From the NCBI RefSeq assembly GCF_002964705.1, contig NZ_PQCD01000015.1, forward strand, positions 186,001 through 250,000: a stretch of 64,000 nucleotides of DNA, given 5' to 3'. Both the position numbers and the translations under genes were made by a program. The notes beneath the pieces are model-generated. The model was not told the DNA's origin and did not search any database. It worked only from the letters and a program-made list of their open reading frames with translations. This DNA comes from Pseudoalteromonas sp. T1lg75 (lineage in GTDB: Bacteria > Pseudomonadota > Gammaproteobacteria > Enterobacterales > Alteromonadaceae). Positions 52,862-61,655 of this stretch are shown here, one piece after another. How positions within the stretch are numbered: the first letter of the stretch is position 1; each line of letters starts with the position of its first letter.

Positions 52862-54229
52862 TTAAGTCGTAGGTAGCTTGATGGTGGCTACTAAACCACC
52901 TTGTGGATGATTTTGCAATACCAGCTCCCCCTGATGCGCGGCGATGGCTTTGGCGGCTATGGCCAAGCCCAGACCCGTGCCGCCGCTGTTGCGGGCTCGG
53001 GCACTGCCAACGCGATAGAAGGGCTCGGTAATATGGGCGAGCTCTTGCTCGGCAACGCCGGGTCCATCATCGCGAATGCTGAGTTGCCATTGTTGCTGCT
53101 CGTGTTTGAGCGTCACCTCGATATGGCTGTTGGCGTACTTAATGGCGTTGCGCAGCAAGTTTTCACAGGCGCTGGCCAACAGCATGGCATCGACTCGCAA
53201 CAAGGGCTGATCCGGCAGTGAGGGTAAACTCAGGGTTTTGTCTTGCGACCTAGCCTCAAATTCGGCATCGGTAAAGACCGGGGTAAAGAGTTGCGCCGGT
53301 GACATCAGTTCGGTTTGCAGGCTTTGTTGGCGATTTTCCAAACGCGACAGGGTGAGAATGCGCTCTATCATCAGGTCTAATAATTGCGCTTCTTTTTCAA
53401 TACGTTGTAACTGCACTAGCGTGTCTTTGTCGGCCTTGTCCTGGGCGATGGCGCAGGCGAGGGATAAACGCGTTAACGGTGAGCGCAGCTCATGGGAAAT
53501 ATCCCCGAGCAAGGTTCTTTGGGTATTGACCAGGGTTTCCAGGCGCTGCGCCATGGCATTGAATTCACGGGCGAGAATGCCAATTTCATCGCTTCGTTGC
53601 GCGGCCAGGGTGACACGGCTGTCGAGTTGCCCTTCGGCAATGGCCCGAGCGCTAAAGCGCAGCGAATTCAGTGGACCAATCAGGGTGCGGGTAAAGAGAA
53701 AGCTCAGCAATAAGGAGGCGCCAATGGCGACCGTGACCTTAAGCCAGTGCGGGAGCAACTTGAGACGCACAAACCAGGGTAGGGTGCGTTCTGGGCGCAG
53801 CTCATAAAGCTGGTACTGACCATCGGGCAGGTTGATTAGCAGCGGCCCCAGGGCGTGGAAATGCTCGTTAAAAATCATTTGCGGTGCCATATCGGGACGA
53901 AAGTTTAACAGGCTTAAATCCACCGCTTCGCCGGCATTAAAATTACTGTAAGCCAGGTCCTTGTCCGGCGAATATAAATACAGCTTGCGTTTTTTTAAGC
54001 GTCCCAGGTTGATCACCTCCTGCGCCGAGTGCTGATGCTTTTTTGCCGAGCGCTCAACCGCGTGACCCAGGCGCTTAAAATAGTGGGCATCGCTGCCTTG
54101 CAAGGGCTCGTAGCTGAGATCGCTGAAGCTGACCGAGCTCAGTGCAGCCATAAGTATGATGGTGGCCGCGAAGGTCAGCCAAAACCACAGAAAAATTTTT
54201 ACATAGAGCTTGTTAACGGGATTACTCAC
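52862..54229 (-). CDS. cpxA: Envelope-stress sensor kinase CpxA
   Basis: 455-residue membrane histidine kinase. Two membrane helices (about residues 10-30 and 165-185) around a periplasmic sensor, HAMP domain (ARAIAEGQLDSRV), phospho-acceptor DISHELRSPLTRL (His near 245), N-box ENLLRNAIKYA, G1 DDGPGV and G2 GGTGLGLAIA. GTG start, directly after the cpxR stop. The kinase senses misfolded envelope proteins and phosphorylates CpxR. Confidence 0.93.
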   Translation of the reverse strand: MSNPVNKLYVKIFLWFWLTFAATIILMAALSSVSFSDLSYEPLQGSDAHYFKRLGHAVERSAKKHQHSAQEVINLGRLKKRKLYLYSPDKDLAYSNFNAGEAVDLSLLNFRPDMAPQMIFNEHFHALGPLLINLPDGQYQLYELRPERTLPWFVRLKLLPHWLKVTVAIGASLLLSFLFTRTLIGPLNSLRFSARAIAEGQLDSRVTLAAQRSDEIGILAREFNAMAQRLETLVNTQRTLLGDISHELRSPLTRLSLACAIAQDKADKDTLVQLQRIEKEAQLLDLMIERILTLSRLENRQQSLQTELMSPAQLFTPVFTDAEFEARSQDKTLSLPSLPDQPLLRVDAMLLASACENLLRNAIKYANSHIEVTLKHEQQQWQLSIRDDGPGVAEQELAHITEPFYRVGSARARNSGGTGLGLAIAAKAIAAHQGELVLQNHPQGGLVATIKLPTT

Positions 54230-54913
54230 TTAGGCATCTCCGATCAATACATAACCGGCACCGCGAACGGTGCGGATACGCTCGTTCTCTACATGTTCTG
54301 CTATTTTTTTGCGCAGATTACTGACATGCATATCGATGGAGCGATCATAGGGGGCTAGGCGGCGGCCTAAAACCTGTTCGCTGATCTGCTCTTTGCTGAT
54401 CACCGCACCAGGCTCTTGCAGCAACAGATGTAAAATAGCAAACTCGGTACCGGTCAGGCTAAGGGGTTGTCCCTGTGCGCTGGCGCTGCGACTTTGCATG
54501 CAGATATTCAGGTTGGCAAATTCCAGCTCTTGTCGCGGTTGGCTGTTATTTATATGTTCTATGCGGCGGGTGATCGCCTTAATACGCGCGATCAGCTCGC
54601 GATGATTAAAGGGTTTAGGAATATAGTCGTCGGCGCCTAGCTCTAGGCCAAAGATGCGGTCGAAATCATCGCCTTTGGCGGTCAGCATGATCACCGGCAC
54701 TAGGGACGTGGCACGCAGTTGTTTTAGTACTTCAAAGCCGTCCAGTTTTGGCAGCATGACATCGAGCAGGATCAGGTCGTGCCTGTTTTCCAAGGCCAGT
54801 GCTAGGCCTTGTTCGCCATCGTGGGCGCACTCTACCTCAAAGCCTTGCGAGTGAATATATTCACTCAGCATGGATGCCAGTTCAATGTCGTCGTCTATTA
54901 ATAAAACCTTCAT
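54230..54913 (-). CDS. cpxR: Response regulator CpxR
   Basis: OmpR-family regulator, about 227 residues from ATG 54913 (MKVLLIDDDIELASML). Receiver with phospho-Asp in LILLDVMLPKLDG, Thr in VIMLTAKGDD and Lys in YIPKPFN; winged helix with LTGTEFAILHLLL and YDRSIDMHVSNLRKKI. Faces cpxP across a 165-base gap holding a CpxR box. Confidence 0.95.
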   Translation of the reverse strand: MKVLLIDDDIELASMLSEYIHSQGFEVECAHDGEQGLALALENRHDLILLDVMLPKLDGFEVLKQLRATSLVPVIMLTAKGDDFDRIFGLELGADDYIPKPFNHRELIARIKAITRRIEHINNSQPRQELEFANLNICMQSRSASAQGQPLSLTGTEFAILHLLLQEPGAVISKEQISEQVLGRRLAPYDRSIDMHVSNLRKKIAEHVENERIRTVRGAGYVLIGDA

Positions 54914-54962
54914 CGCCAATCTCAAAAACACGGGTTCTCAGTTCATACTAACTGATTGACTG

Positions 54963-54994
54963 TTTACAGCGCGACACCTTTACACAACCTTTAC
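54963..54994. promoter_or_regulatory. CpxR binding sites between cpxR and cpxP
   Basis: TTTAC at 54979-54983 and 54990-54994 with a 6-base spacer, i.e. GTAAA-N6-GTAAA on the minus strand, plus a further TTTAC at 54963. This is the CpxR consensus (tandem GTAAA with 4-8 base spacing). Confidence 0.75.
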
Positions 54995-55078
54995 GTGCCC
55001 CTGACACTGCTTTGCGTAGCGCTTGCTAGAGTAAATAACGCACCCAGTTCACAACCAAGGACAACGTAGGAGTCCGTT

Positions 55079-55531
55079 ATGAAATTAAATAAGTTACTTA
55101 CAGTCGCCGTTATTTCTATCACCTTAGCGTCCACCGCCGCATTGGCCGGGCAAGGGGGTCACCACAAGCATGGTGAGCGCGGTATGCTTAGCGAGCGCAT
55201 GATTGCACACCTACAGCTGAGCGAGCAGCAGCAAACGCAAATCAAAGCCATTATGGAAGCTAACAAACAGCTTAAGCCGCAACGAGGCTCACGCCACGAG
55301 AGTTATCAGGCCTTGCAAGCGCTGACCAATACCAGTGAAAGTTTTGATGAGCAGGCGGCCCGTGAAATCATTCAAACGCAGCAGAGCAAGCAAATGGAGC
55401 GCAAAATTGCGCATCTAAAAACCAAGCATCAGGTGTGGAATATCCTCACCGAAGAGCAGCAGCAAAAGTTTGCGCAAATGAAAGCAAAGCATAAAGAGCG
55501 TCGTGGTCATAAACGCGACAGCGACAAATAA
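55079..55531 (+). CDS. cpxP: CpxP/Spy-family periplasmic chaperone
   Basis: 150 residues with signal peptide MKLNKLLTVAVISITLASTAALA. The mature protein is helical and has the two LTxxQ-type motifs LSEQQQTQIKAI and LTEEQQQKFAQM. CpxP dampens CpxA signalling and binds misfolded periplasmic proteins. Histidine-rich start of the mature region (GQGGHHKHGERG). Its position opposite cpxRA supports CpxP over Spy. Confidence 0.9.
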   Translation: MKLNKLLTVAVISITLASTAALAGQGGHHKHGERGMLSERMIAHLQLSEQQQTQIKAIMEANKQLKPQRGSRHESYQALQALTNTSESFDEQAAREIIQTQQSKQMERKIAHLKTKHQVWNILTEEQQQKFAQMKAKHKERRGHKRDSDK

Positions 55532-55581
55532 GAAGGCTCGCTAAAGTCTTAACCGCAGCGTATCTCTGCGCAGCATTAATC

Positions 55582-55607
55582 AAGGGGGGAGTTTTCTCCC
55601 TTTTTTT
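55582..55607 (+). terminator. Terminator after cpxP
   Basis: AAGGGxxGA / TCTCCCTT hairpin followed by T7. Confidence 0.75.
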
Positions 55608-55693
55608 GCCTAATGATCAGCTTGATATGGGGTGTAGTAGGCTAAGAGTGAACTTGTGTGAGAACACAGCAGAGATAAAACGTGAACAGCAGA

Positions 55694-56150
55694 TAAAAAA
55701 GACGCGACCATATAGGTCGCGCTGACGGAATTTTCCAGCATCCTGCCGGTATTGAAGCAAGTTCAATTCCCTGTAATCACCGTGGTGATTAAGCCGCAAC
55801 ATGGCTGTTGCGGTGTCGTCCCTGTCCCCTTTTTCCTGTGACAACCTGTCGTACGGCATAGTGCTTCGCATGTAGTTAGCATTTTGAATTACTAAGCCGC
55901 TTTGGTTCTCTCCCCCACATCCTGTGATGCCTGCTTCCAGCTGGCGTTCCTTAGGCGAACCAATGCCTGCGTCCCCTTGCACATCCAGTGCCTGAGCATC
56001 CTGCTCTTTTTCCTTGCTCTTGGTTACAGTCCCTTGCGCCGTGCTTCCTGCCGCTAACCTTCCTGGTGCTGAGCACCTCCTGTACTCAAATCCCGGCAAT
56101 CCCTGCTGTGGTTTCCTTAACTTTTACGCTCGTATGCCCTTACAAGCGAT
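55694..56150 (-). ncRNA. csrB: CsrB-like regulatory RNA
   Basis: Minus-strand transcript of about 457 bases with about 21 GGA motifs, many as AGGA or GGGA in predicted loops (for example CAGGAGG, CAGGAAG, AAGGGA, CAGGATG, GGGGAC). CsrB/RsmB RNAs sequester the translational regulator CsrA through such repeats. It ends in an intrinsic terminator (GCGCGACC / GGTCGCGT followed by T6, 55695-55721). A TATACT -10 box stands at 56157-56162, giving a start near 56150. The one open frame across it (55617-56099) has no family resemblance. Together with the Fur box and GacA-like site it explains most of the 915-base gap between cpxP and fbpA. Confidence 0.85.
55695..55721 (-). terminator. Intrinsic terminator of the CsrB-like RNA
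   Basis: GCGCGACC and GGTCGCG arms around TATAT, followed on the minus strand by TCTTTTTT. Confidence 0.85.
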
Positions 56151-56156
56151 GAAGTT

Positions 56157-56185
56157 AGTATAAGGGAAAGTTTTAACCTAGGTCA
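56157..56185 (-). promoter_or_regulatory. Promoter of the CsrB-like RNA
   Basis: Minus-strand -10 TATACT (56157-56162) with a poor -35 (TGACCT, 17-base spacer), as expected for an activator-dependent promoter. Confidence 0.55.
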
Positions 56186-56311
56186 GCCAGATAAACTCAT
56201 ACTAAATTCTGTAAAACCATAGTGACAATAAACATTTCTATTAATAATCAAGATGTTACTGTATTTACTGTTCGTTTTTTTAGCAGTGATTACGGTGATA
56301 ACCCGGTGAAC

Positions 56312-56329
56312 TGTGCGATATGTCTTACA
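56312..56329 (-). promoter_or_regulatory. GacA/UvrY-like upstream activating site
   Basis: Minus strand TGTAAG-N6-CGCACA, matching 10 of 12 positions of the GacA/UvrY consensus TGTAAG-N6-CTTACA. It is centred about 170 bases upstream of the predicted CsrB-like start, the distance seen for such sites at csrB/rsmZ genes. Confidence 0.6.
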
Positions 56330-56412
56330 AAGTTTCGGGCCAACCGGGAAATTATTCTTATGGCTTACTGGTTTAGCACTGTACTTTTGCATCTTAAACA
56401 GTATGATGCTTT

Positions 56413-56427
56413 TGAGAATTATTTTTA
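56413..56427. promoter_or_regulatory. Candidate Fur box before the iron transporter
   Basis: TGAGAATTATTTTTA matches 11 of 14 positions of the 7-1-7 Fur core TGATAATNATTATCA, 20 bases before the start codon. Confidence 0.45.
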
Positions 56428-56446
56428 TTTAAATTAGGAGCCTTTG

Positions 56447-57463
56447 GTGAAAAAAGCACTAGGATTTGCATTGGCATCGGTTGTTTCAGTTCTGTCTACA
56501 GCGCCGGCATGGGCGGCTGAAACCGTGAATATTTACTCATTTCGCCAACCTTTTTTAATTGAACCTATTTTAGAGAAGTTTACGGCGCAAACCGGTATCG
56601 AAACCAAGGTCGTCTTTGCCAAAAAAGGTTTAATCGAGCGCTTAAAGCGTGAAGGCAAACACACCCAAGCAGACTTGGTGTTGACGTCAAACTTCAGTGC
56701 CTTAATGCAACTCGAAGATATGGCGCTAACACAGACCATCAGCAGCGAACAGGTTGACGCTAACATTCCTGCAGGCTTTCGCGATCCCAATGGCCAGTGG
56801 GTGGCGCTGACTAAGCGTGTTCGTAATGTGTATTCGGCAAAAGACAGAGTGGGTAAACTTGATAGCCTGCGTTATGAAGACCTCGCCACAGACGCATACG
56901 CCAACAAGGTTTGTATGCGCCCGGGTAAGCACCCTTATAACCTAGGCCTGGTGGCATCCATGATAGCCCACCACGGTGAAGCCGAAACGAAAAAGTGGCT
57001 CGAAGGCCTTAAGGCAAACCTGGCCCGCAAACCACAGGGTAATGATCGTGCTCAGGTTAAAGCGGTTAAGGAAGGTCTGTGCGACGTGGCCATAGGCAAC
57101 AGCTATTATTTCGGCAAAATGATGCAGGATGAGCAGCAAAAGGCCTGGGCAGATGCCGTCTATATTAACTTCCCTAATCAGCAAGATAGGGGCGCTCATG
57201 TAAATGTCTCCGGCGTGGTACTAACCAAGCACTCGAAAAACAAGGAAAATGCCTTGAAACTGATCGAGTTTATGACCGACAATACGGCGCAAAATATGTA
57301 TGCCTCCGTCAATATGGAATATCCGGTTAAGCCCGGTGTGCCCCTGTCCGAGCTCGTGGCATCTTGGGGTGAGTTTAAAGAAGACACGCTGCCGTTAGCG
57401 GAAATAAGCAAGCACCGTAGCGCTGCGTTACGACTTCTTGACGAGGTTAAATTCGACCTTTAA
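56447..57463 (+). CDS. fbpA: Ferric iron ABC transporter substrate-binding protein
   Basis: Periplasmic Fe(III)-binding protein of the FbpA/FutA type, about 338 residues, with signal peptide VKKALGFALASVVSVLSTAPAWA. VNIYSFRQPFLIEPILEKFTAQTGI, DLVLTSNFSALMQLED, RNVYSAKDRVGKLDSLRYEDL and the Tyr pair in NSYYFGKM (iron ligands in relatives) are present. GTG 56447 is preferred: AGGAG lies 6 bases upstream. First gene of fbpABC. Confidence 0.93.
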   Translation: MKKALGFALASVVSVLSTAPAWAAETVNIYSFRQPFLIEPILEKFTAQTGIETKVVFAKKGLIERLKREGKHTQADLVLTSNFSALMQLEDMALTQTISSEQVDANIPAGFRDPNGQWVALTKRVRNVYSAKDRVGKLDSLRYEDLATDAYANKVCMRPGKHPYNLGLVASMIAHHGEAETKKWLEGLKANLARKPQGNDRAQVKAVKEGLCDVAIGNSYYFGKMMQDEQQKAWADAVYINFPNQQDRGAHVNVSGVVLTKHSKNKENALKLIEFMTDNTAQNMYASVNMEYPVKPGVPLSELVASWGEFKEDTLPLAEISKHRSAALRLLDEVKFDL

Positions 57464-57476
57464 CTGATTAGTTTCA

Positions 57477-59108
57477 ATGCAGTTTAAATTTTCGCTGTCC
57501 TCATGGCAGCTGATTGCGTGGACGACAGGCTTAGGCCTGTCGTTGCCGTTAGGCTTCCTGATTTTTGAATCTCTGCAAAGCGACCCCCAGGTGTTTGCGC
57601 ACCTGTGGAATACCGTGCTGTGGGATTATATTGGCAACACCATCCTCTTGATCCTCGGTGTGGCCTTATTAAGCTGCGTGATTGCGCTGCCACTGGGGTG
57701 GTTGGTGGCCTACTGTGATTTTCCCGGCAAAAAACTCTTTTCCTGGGCGCTGATGTTGCCCTTGGCCATGCCCACGTATCTGATTGCCTACGTGTATACC
57801 GACCTGTTTGACTACGCCGGACCGGTGCAAATTGCACTGCGCGATGCCTTTGGCTGGCAATCTCCCGACGACTATTGGTTTTTCGATATCCGTACTCTGG
57901 GCGGTGCCATTGTTATGCTGGCCTTGGTGTTGTACCCCTACTTGTTTTTGATATTTAAAACGGCATTAAAAGAGCAGTCGCATAAGCTGGTGCAGGCCGC
58001 CGAAATCATGGGCAACACCCCGGCACAGAGCTTTTTTAAGATCAGCCTGCCTTTAAGCCAGGGCGCCATTGCTGCGGCGGTGGCGCTGATCAGCATGGAA
58101 GCCATGGCCGATTTTGCCACCGTAAGCTACTTTGCCGTTAGCACCCTGACCACGGCGGTGTACGACACCTGGTTTGGTTATTATTCTTTGACCGCCGCGG
58201 CAAAAATCTCCGGCATCATGCTGCTAATCCTGTTTGTGGCTATCATTATCGAGCGTTATTCCCGTCGTAATCAGGCGGTGTTTGAGCGACAAACTCAGCT
58301 CGGTGAAGAGTCTTTATATCCGCTTACAGGCGCCAAGGCCTTTGCTGCCAGCGCCTTTGCCAGCCTAGTCCTGTTAGTCGCGTTCGTGGTTCCCGTGCTG
58401 GTGTTAGGCGGCTACGCCATTGATTATTTCGATCAGGCCTGGAACAGCGAGTTCTTCCTATATGCCTGGCAAAGCCTGAAAATTTCCGCCTTGGTCAGTG
58501 TCCTGGCCATTGTTTTGAGCCTGCTGGTGGTTTATTTCCAGCGCCTGACACCATCGCCTGCCAGTCTCTGGCCAGGGCGCCTGGCAAGCACTGGCTATGC
58601 GCTGCCGGGCACGGTATTGGCCATCGCCGTGTTGCTGCCGCTGACCACCTTGGAAGAGGGCGTTAACCAGTGGCTGGAACCCTATGATAAGGCGCCTGGG
58701 CTGTTTTTAAGCGGTACCCTGTTTGCGATTATTTTTGCTTACGTGGTGCGTTTTTATGCCATTGCCCATGGCAGTATAGAGTCGAGCTTTAGCCGCATTA
58801 GCCCCAGCTTGGATATGGCCAGTCAGTCCATGGGCCGCAGTGCGAGACAAACCCTGACCAGCGTACATATACCCATTCTCAAGCGAGGTATTTTAACCGC
58901 GGCGCTGCTGGTGTTTATCGAATGTATGAAAGAATTACCGGCGGCCTTGCTGCTACGCCCCTTTAACTTTGAAACTCTGGCAACCCATGTTTTTCAATAT
59001 GTGAGCGATGAACAGCTTGAGCTGGCCTCGGTGGCGGCCTTATTTATCGTCGTTGTGGGTCTAATTCCGCTCTATTTTATTAACCGCTCGATGGAGCAAA
59101 AACACTGA
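57477..59108 (+). CDS. fbpB: Ferric iron ABC transporter permease
   Basis: 543-residue fused permease with about 12 membrane helices and two binding-protein-dependent transport domains. EAA-type motifs appear twice: VQAAEIMGNTPAQSFFKISLPLSQGAI and DMASQSMGRSARQTLTSVHIPILKRGI. Pairs with fbpA (13-base gap) and fbpC (one-base overlap). Confidence 0.95.
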   Translation: MQFKFSLSSWQLIAWTTGLGLSLPLGFLIFESLQSDPQVFAHLWNTVLWDYIGNTILLILGVALLSCVIALPLGWLVAYCDFPGKKLFSWALMLPLAMPTYLIAYVYTDLFDYAGPVQIALRDAFGWQSPDDYWFFDIRTLGGAIVMLALVLYPYLFLIFKTALKEQSHKLVQAAEIMGNTPAQSFFKISLPLSQGAIAAAVALISMEAMADFATVSYFAVSTLTTAVYDTWFGYYSLTAAAKISGIMLLILFVAIIIERYSRRNQAVFERQTQLGEESLYPLTGAKAFAASAFASLVLLVAFVVPVLVLGGYAIDYFDQAWNSEFFLYAWQSLKISALVSVLAIVLSLLVVYFQRLTPSPASLWPGRLASTGYALPGTVLAIAVLLPLTTLEEGVNQWLEPYDKAPGLFLSGTLFAIIFAYVVRFYAIAHGSIESSFSRISPSLDMASQSMGRSARQTLTSVHIPILKRGILTAALLVFIECMKELPAALLLRPFNFETLATHVFQYVSDEQLELASVAALFIVVVGLIPLYFINRSMEQKH

Positions 59109-60148
59109 TGACGGCACAGCTTCACTTAGACAATATCAGCTTTAACTATGGCGAGCGTGCCGTGGTGGATAACCTGAGCCTGCATTTAGGCGATAATGAA
59201 ATCCTTTGCCTGTTAGGGGCCAGTGGTTGTGGTAAAACCACCACCCTCAAGGCTATTGCCGGTTTGCTGCGCCCGCATCAAGGGGTCATTCGTCTCGGCG
59301 AGACCATCTTATGCGACGATAACCGCTTTGTTGCGCCTCAGCATCGTAATATGGGCATGATGTTTCAGGATTATGCTTTGTTTCCACATTTGAATGTGGC
59401 CGACAACATTGCCTTTGGCCTCAAAGCCATGACCCGGGTCAACAAGGCCAAAAGGGTTAAGGAAATGCTGGCGCTGGTCCATCTCGAAGATTGTGCCCAC
59501 CGTTATCCTCATCAATTATCTGGTGGCCAACAGCAGCGGGTGGCCATCGCTCGAGCTCTGGCCTATAAGCCCAGTCTGCTGTTACTGGATGAGCCTTTTT
59601 CTAATATCGACCATCAGGTGCGTTTTCAATTGATCGCCGATATTCGTCGCATTATAAAAGACCAACAGGTGTCGGCGATTTTCGTTACCCACTCCAAGGA
59701 AGAAGCTTTTGCTTTTGCCGATACCCTGGCGGTGATGCACCAAGGGAAAATTGCCCAACAGGGGACACCGCAACAGTTGTTTCACCATCCGCGCTCTAAG
59801 GTGGTGGCCGAGTTCCTTGGCACGGGCTTATACCTGGATGCCCAAAAGCAGGATGACTATCATTTTGAAACCCAGTTTGGGGTGGTTAAATCGCAGCAAG
59901 CGGTTGAGGGCAGTGAGCAGGTGGGACAGTTGTATGTGCGCCCCCATGATCTGCAGCTTATTGCCGATGAAAGTGGCCCGGTGACCGTGTTGTCGAAGCG
60001 ATTTGTTGGTACCGAGTATGTGTATCGGGTGCAGGTCTTTGGCCAAGAGCTTGAAGTGCCGGTCAAGCAACCTGAACAAGAGTTTTTGCCGGGACAAAAG
60101 CTATCGATTACAATTACATCACATGCGGTAAACTTTTTTACCGCCTAA
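59108..60148 (+). CDS. fbpC: Ferric iron ABC transporter ATP-binding protein
   Basis: 346 residues. Walker A LLGASGCGKTTTLKAI, Q-loop MFQDYALFPHLNV, signature LSGGQQQRVAIARAL, Walker B LLLLDEPFSNID, VTHSKEEAFAFAD, then a C-terminal TOBE-type domain (GQLYVRPHDLQL). Overlaps fbpB by one base. Confidence 0.95.
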   Translation: MTAQLHLDNISFNYGERAVVDNLSLHLGDNEILCLLGASGCGKTTTLKAIAGLLRPHQGVIRLGETILCDDNRFVAPQHRNMGMMFQDYALFPHLNVADNIAFGLKAMTRVNKAKRVKEMLALVHLEDCAHRYPHQLSGGQQQRVAIARALAYKPSLLLLDEPFSNIDHQVRFQLIADIRRIIKDQQVSAIFVTHSKEEAFAFADTLAVMHQGKIAQQGTPQQLFHHPRSKVVAEFLGTGLYLDAQKQDDYHFETQFGVVKSQQAVEGSEQVGQLYVRPHDLQLIADESGPVTVLSKRFVGTEYVYRVQVFGQELEVPVKQPEQEFLPGQKLSITITSHAVNFFTA

Positions 60149-60206
60149 GCGCCCAGGCCCGCACCGCAGGAGGGCACAATCCAAGAATAAAAACATAGGA
60201 ACTTAA

Positions 60207-61103
60207 ATGGCCAAAGCGCAATCCGGCGTGTGCGCGCAAGCTAACTTACATGGCTTGCACCTTTTTTTTAATGTCCTTGATGGCCATGATGAAACCCTTA
60301 AGGTTAAGCTTGCTCGGCTCATTGATGTGCAGGCTGAGTTTGAGGAGCGTTTCTCCGAAGCCATGGTCGCCAGTTTTGTCGCCATCGGTGCCCAGTATTG
60401 GCCGCTCTTACACCCCCAACGTACACCATCAACACTCACGAATTTTCCGCGCGTGAGTCACAGCGATCACAGTGTCGGTGTCCAGCCGTTCGATTTATTT
60501 GTGCAAATACGCTCGGACCGAGAAGATGTGAATCATCTCTTTGGCCAGCAAGTCCTGCAGTTGCTGGCGCCCGATGTGGAGCTGGTTGAAGAGATAAGTT
60601 GTTTTCGTTTTCTTGATGGTCGGGATTTTAATGGCTTTGTCTATGCCCCAGATACGCCTCATGGGCGGCAAAAAATGCTTACTGCTTTGGTGAGCGACGA
60701 GGATTATTTTGCCCACGGCAGCTATATCCATGTGCAGCGTTTTACCCATAACCTGGTGGCCTGGCAAGCGCTGAGCCAAGAGGAGCAGGAGTTCGTGATG
60801 GGGCGAACTCGCCTCGACAGTGAGCTGTTGATGCCACTTAATGCCAATAGTCATGCGGTATGCACCGAGTTAAAAGATGAAAAGGGCCAGCCGCTACTGT
60901 TACACCAGGGTATGCCCTTTGCGAGTATGAATAAGCAAGGTTTGTTATCGGTGACCTGTGCCGCCAGCGGCACCGCTTTTGGACAGATGCTCAATAGCCA
61001 GCTGGGGAATTATCTGCATTATGATGCCTGGCTCGACTTCACCCAGGCGGATATGGGCGCGGCCTTCTTTGCGCCCTCGGTGGATTTACTGAAACGTTTA
61101 TAA
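60207..61103 (+). CDS. DyP-type heme peroxidase
   Basis: 298 residues of the dye-decolorising peroxidase family, YfeX-like. Distal motif DGRDFNGF in place of the common GxxDG loop (Asp present), HVQRFTHNLVAW with the proximal His, and MGRTRLDSELL, LLPLNANSHAV-like PLNANSHAV, and GTAFGQMLNSQLGNYLHYDAWLDF. No signal peptide, so cytoplasmic. It follows fbpC by 58 bases, suggesting an iron or heme link. Confidence 0.88.
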   Translation: MAKAQSGVCAQANLHGLHLFFNVLDGHDETLKVKLARLIDVQAEFEERFSEAMVASFVAIGAQYWPLLHPQRTPSTLTNFPRVSHSDHSVGVQPFDLFVQIRSDREDVNHLFGQQVLQLLAPDVELVEEISCFRFLDGRDFNGFVYAPDTPHGRQKMLTALVSDEDYFAHGSYIHVQRFTHNLVAWQALSQEEQEFVMGRTRLDSELLMPLNANSHAVCTELKDEKGQPLLLHQGMPFASMNKQGLLSVTCAASGTAFGQMLNSQLGNYLHYDAWLDFTQADMGAAFFAPSVDLLKRL

Positions 61104-61121
61104 AAGAGGTGATAGCCTCTT

Positions 61122-61589
61122 TTATACGTTGTCGAACAGTTTGCGCACGCGCTCCAAGGTAACATCAATTTCTGACACCTTCGCGGGGGCGATAAAGATG
61201 GTATCGTCACCGGCTATGGTGCCCAGTACGCCATCGGCCTTGCCCAGTGAGTCGAGCAGGCGGGCGATCAATTGCGCCGCACCAGGGCTGGTGTTGATGA
61301 TGATCATCATTTCGTTGTGAACTATATCAATAACCAGTTGGCGTAGTGGTGACTTGGCGGTTGGAACGGCGAGTTCGGCCGGCAAACAGTATACCATTTC
61401 CTGCTTGGCATTGCGGGTTCGTACCGCACCAAATTTACTGAGCATGCGCGAAACCTTGCTTTGACTGATATTGTCAAAGCCTTGCTCCTTCAAGGCGTCG
61501 ACAATCTCACCTTGTGAACCAAAGTTTTCTTCTTTAAGAATTGCCTTAAAGGCTTTTACCAAAGCTTCTTGTTTTTCTTGCGCTTGCAT
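61122..61589 (-). CDS. argR: Arginine repressor
   Basis: Hexameric arginine-dependent regulator, 155 residues. N-terminal winged helix with [38 protein letters not shown] and C-terminal arginine-binding core with [17 protein letters not shown] and [15 protein letters not shown]. Divergent from mdh, as in most gammaproteobacteria. No convincing ARG box was seen in its leader. Confidence 0.96.
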   Translation of the reverse strand: MQAQEKQEALVKAFKAILKEENFGSQGEIVDALKEQGFDNISQSKVSRMLSKFGAVRTRNAKQEMVYCLPAELAVPTAKSPLRQLVIDIVHNEMMIIINTSPGAAQLIARLLDSLGKADGVLGTIAGDDTIFIAPAKVSEIDVTLERVRKLFDNV

Positions 61590-61655
61590 AATGTCATTCT
61601 TCTTTGCAAATTGTTGTCAATATTCTACCTAAGAAGTCAGTGTATTTCATCTTAG

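Noticed and set aside
55617..56099. 160-residue open frame on the minus strand
   Set aside because: It runs across the CsrB-like RNA and its terminator, has no recognisable domain and no ribosome site; the GGA repeats explain its Gly/Arg/Glu content.
56222..56437. 71-residue frame between the CsrB-like RNA and fbpA
   Set aside because: AT-rich region that holds the GacA-like site and Fur box; no ribosome site or domain.
61590..61655. ARG box in the argR leader
   Set aside because: Only scattered ATTC-like halves, no paired TGAAT/ATTCA at the right spacing.
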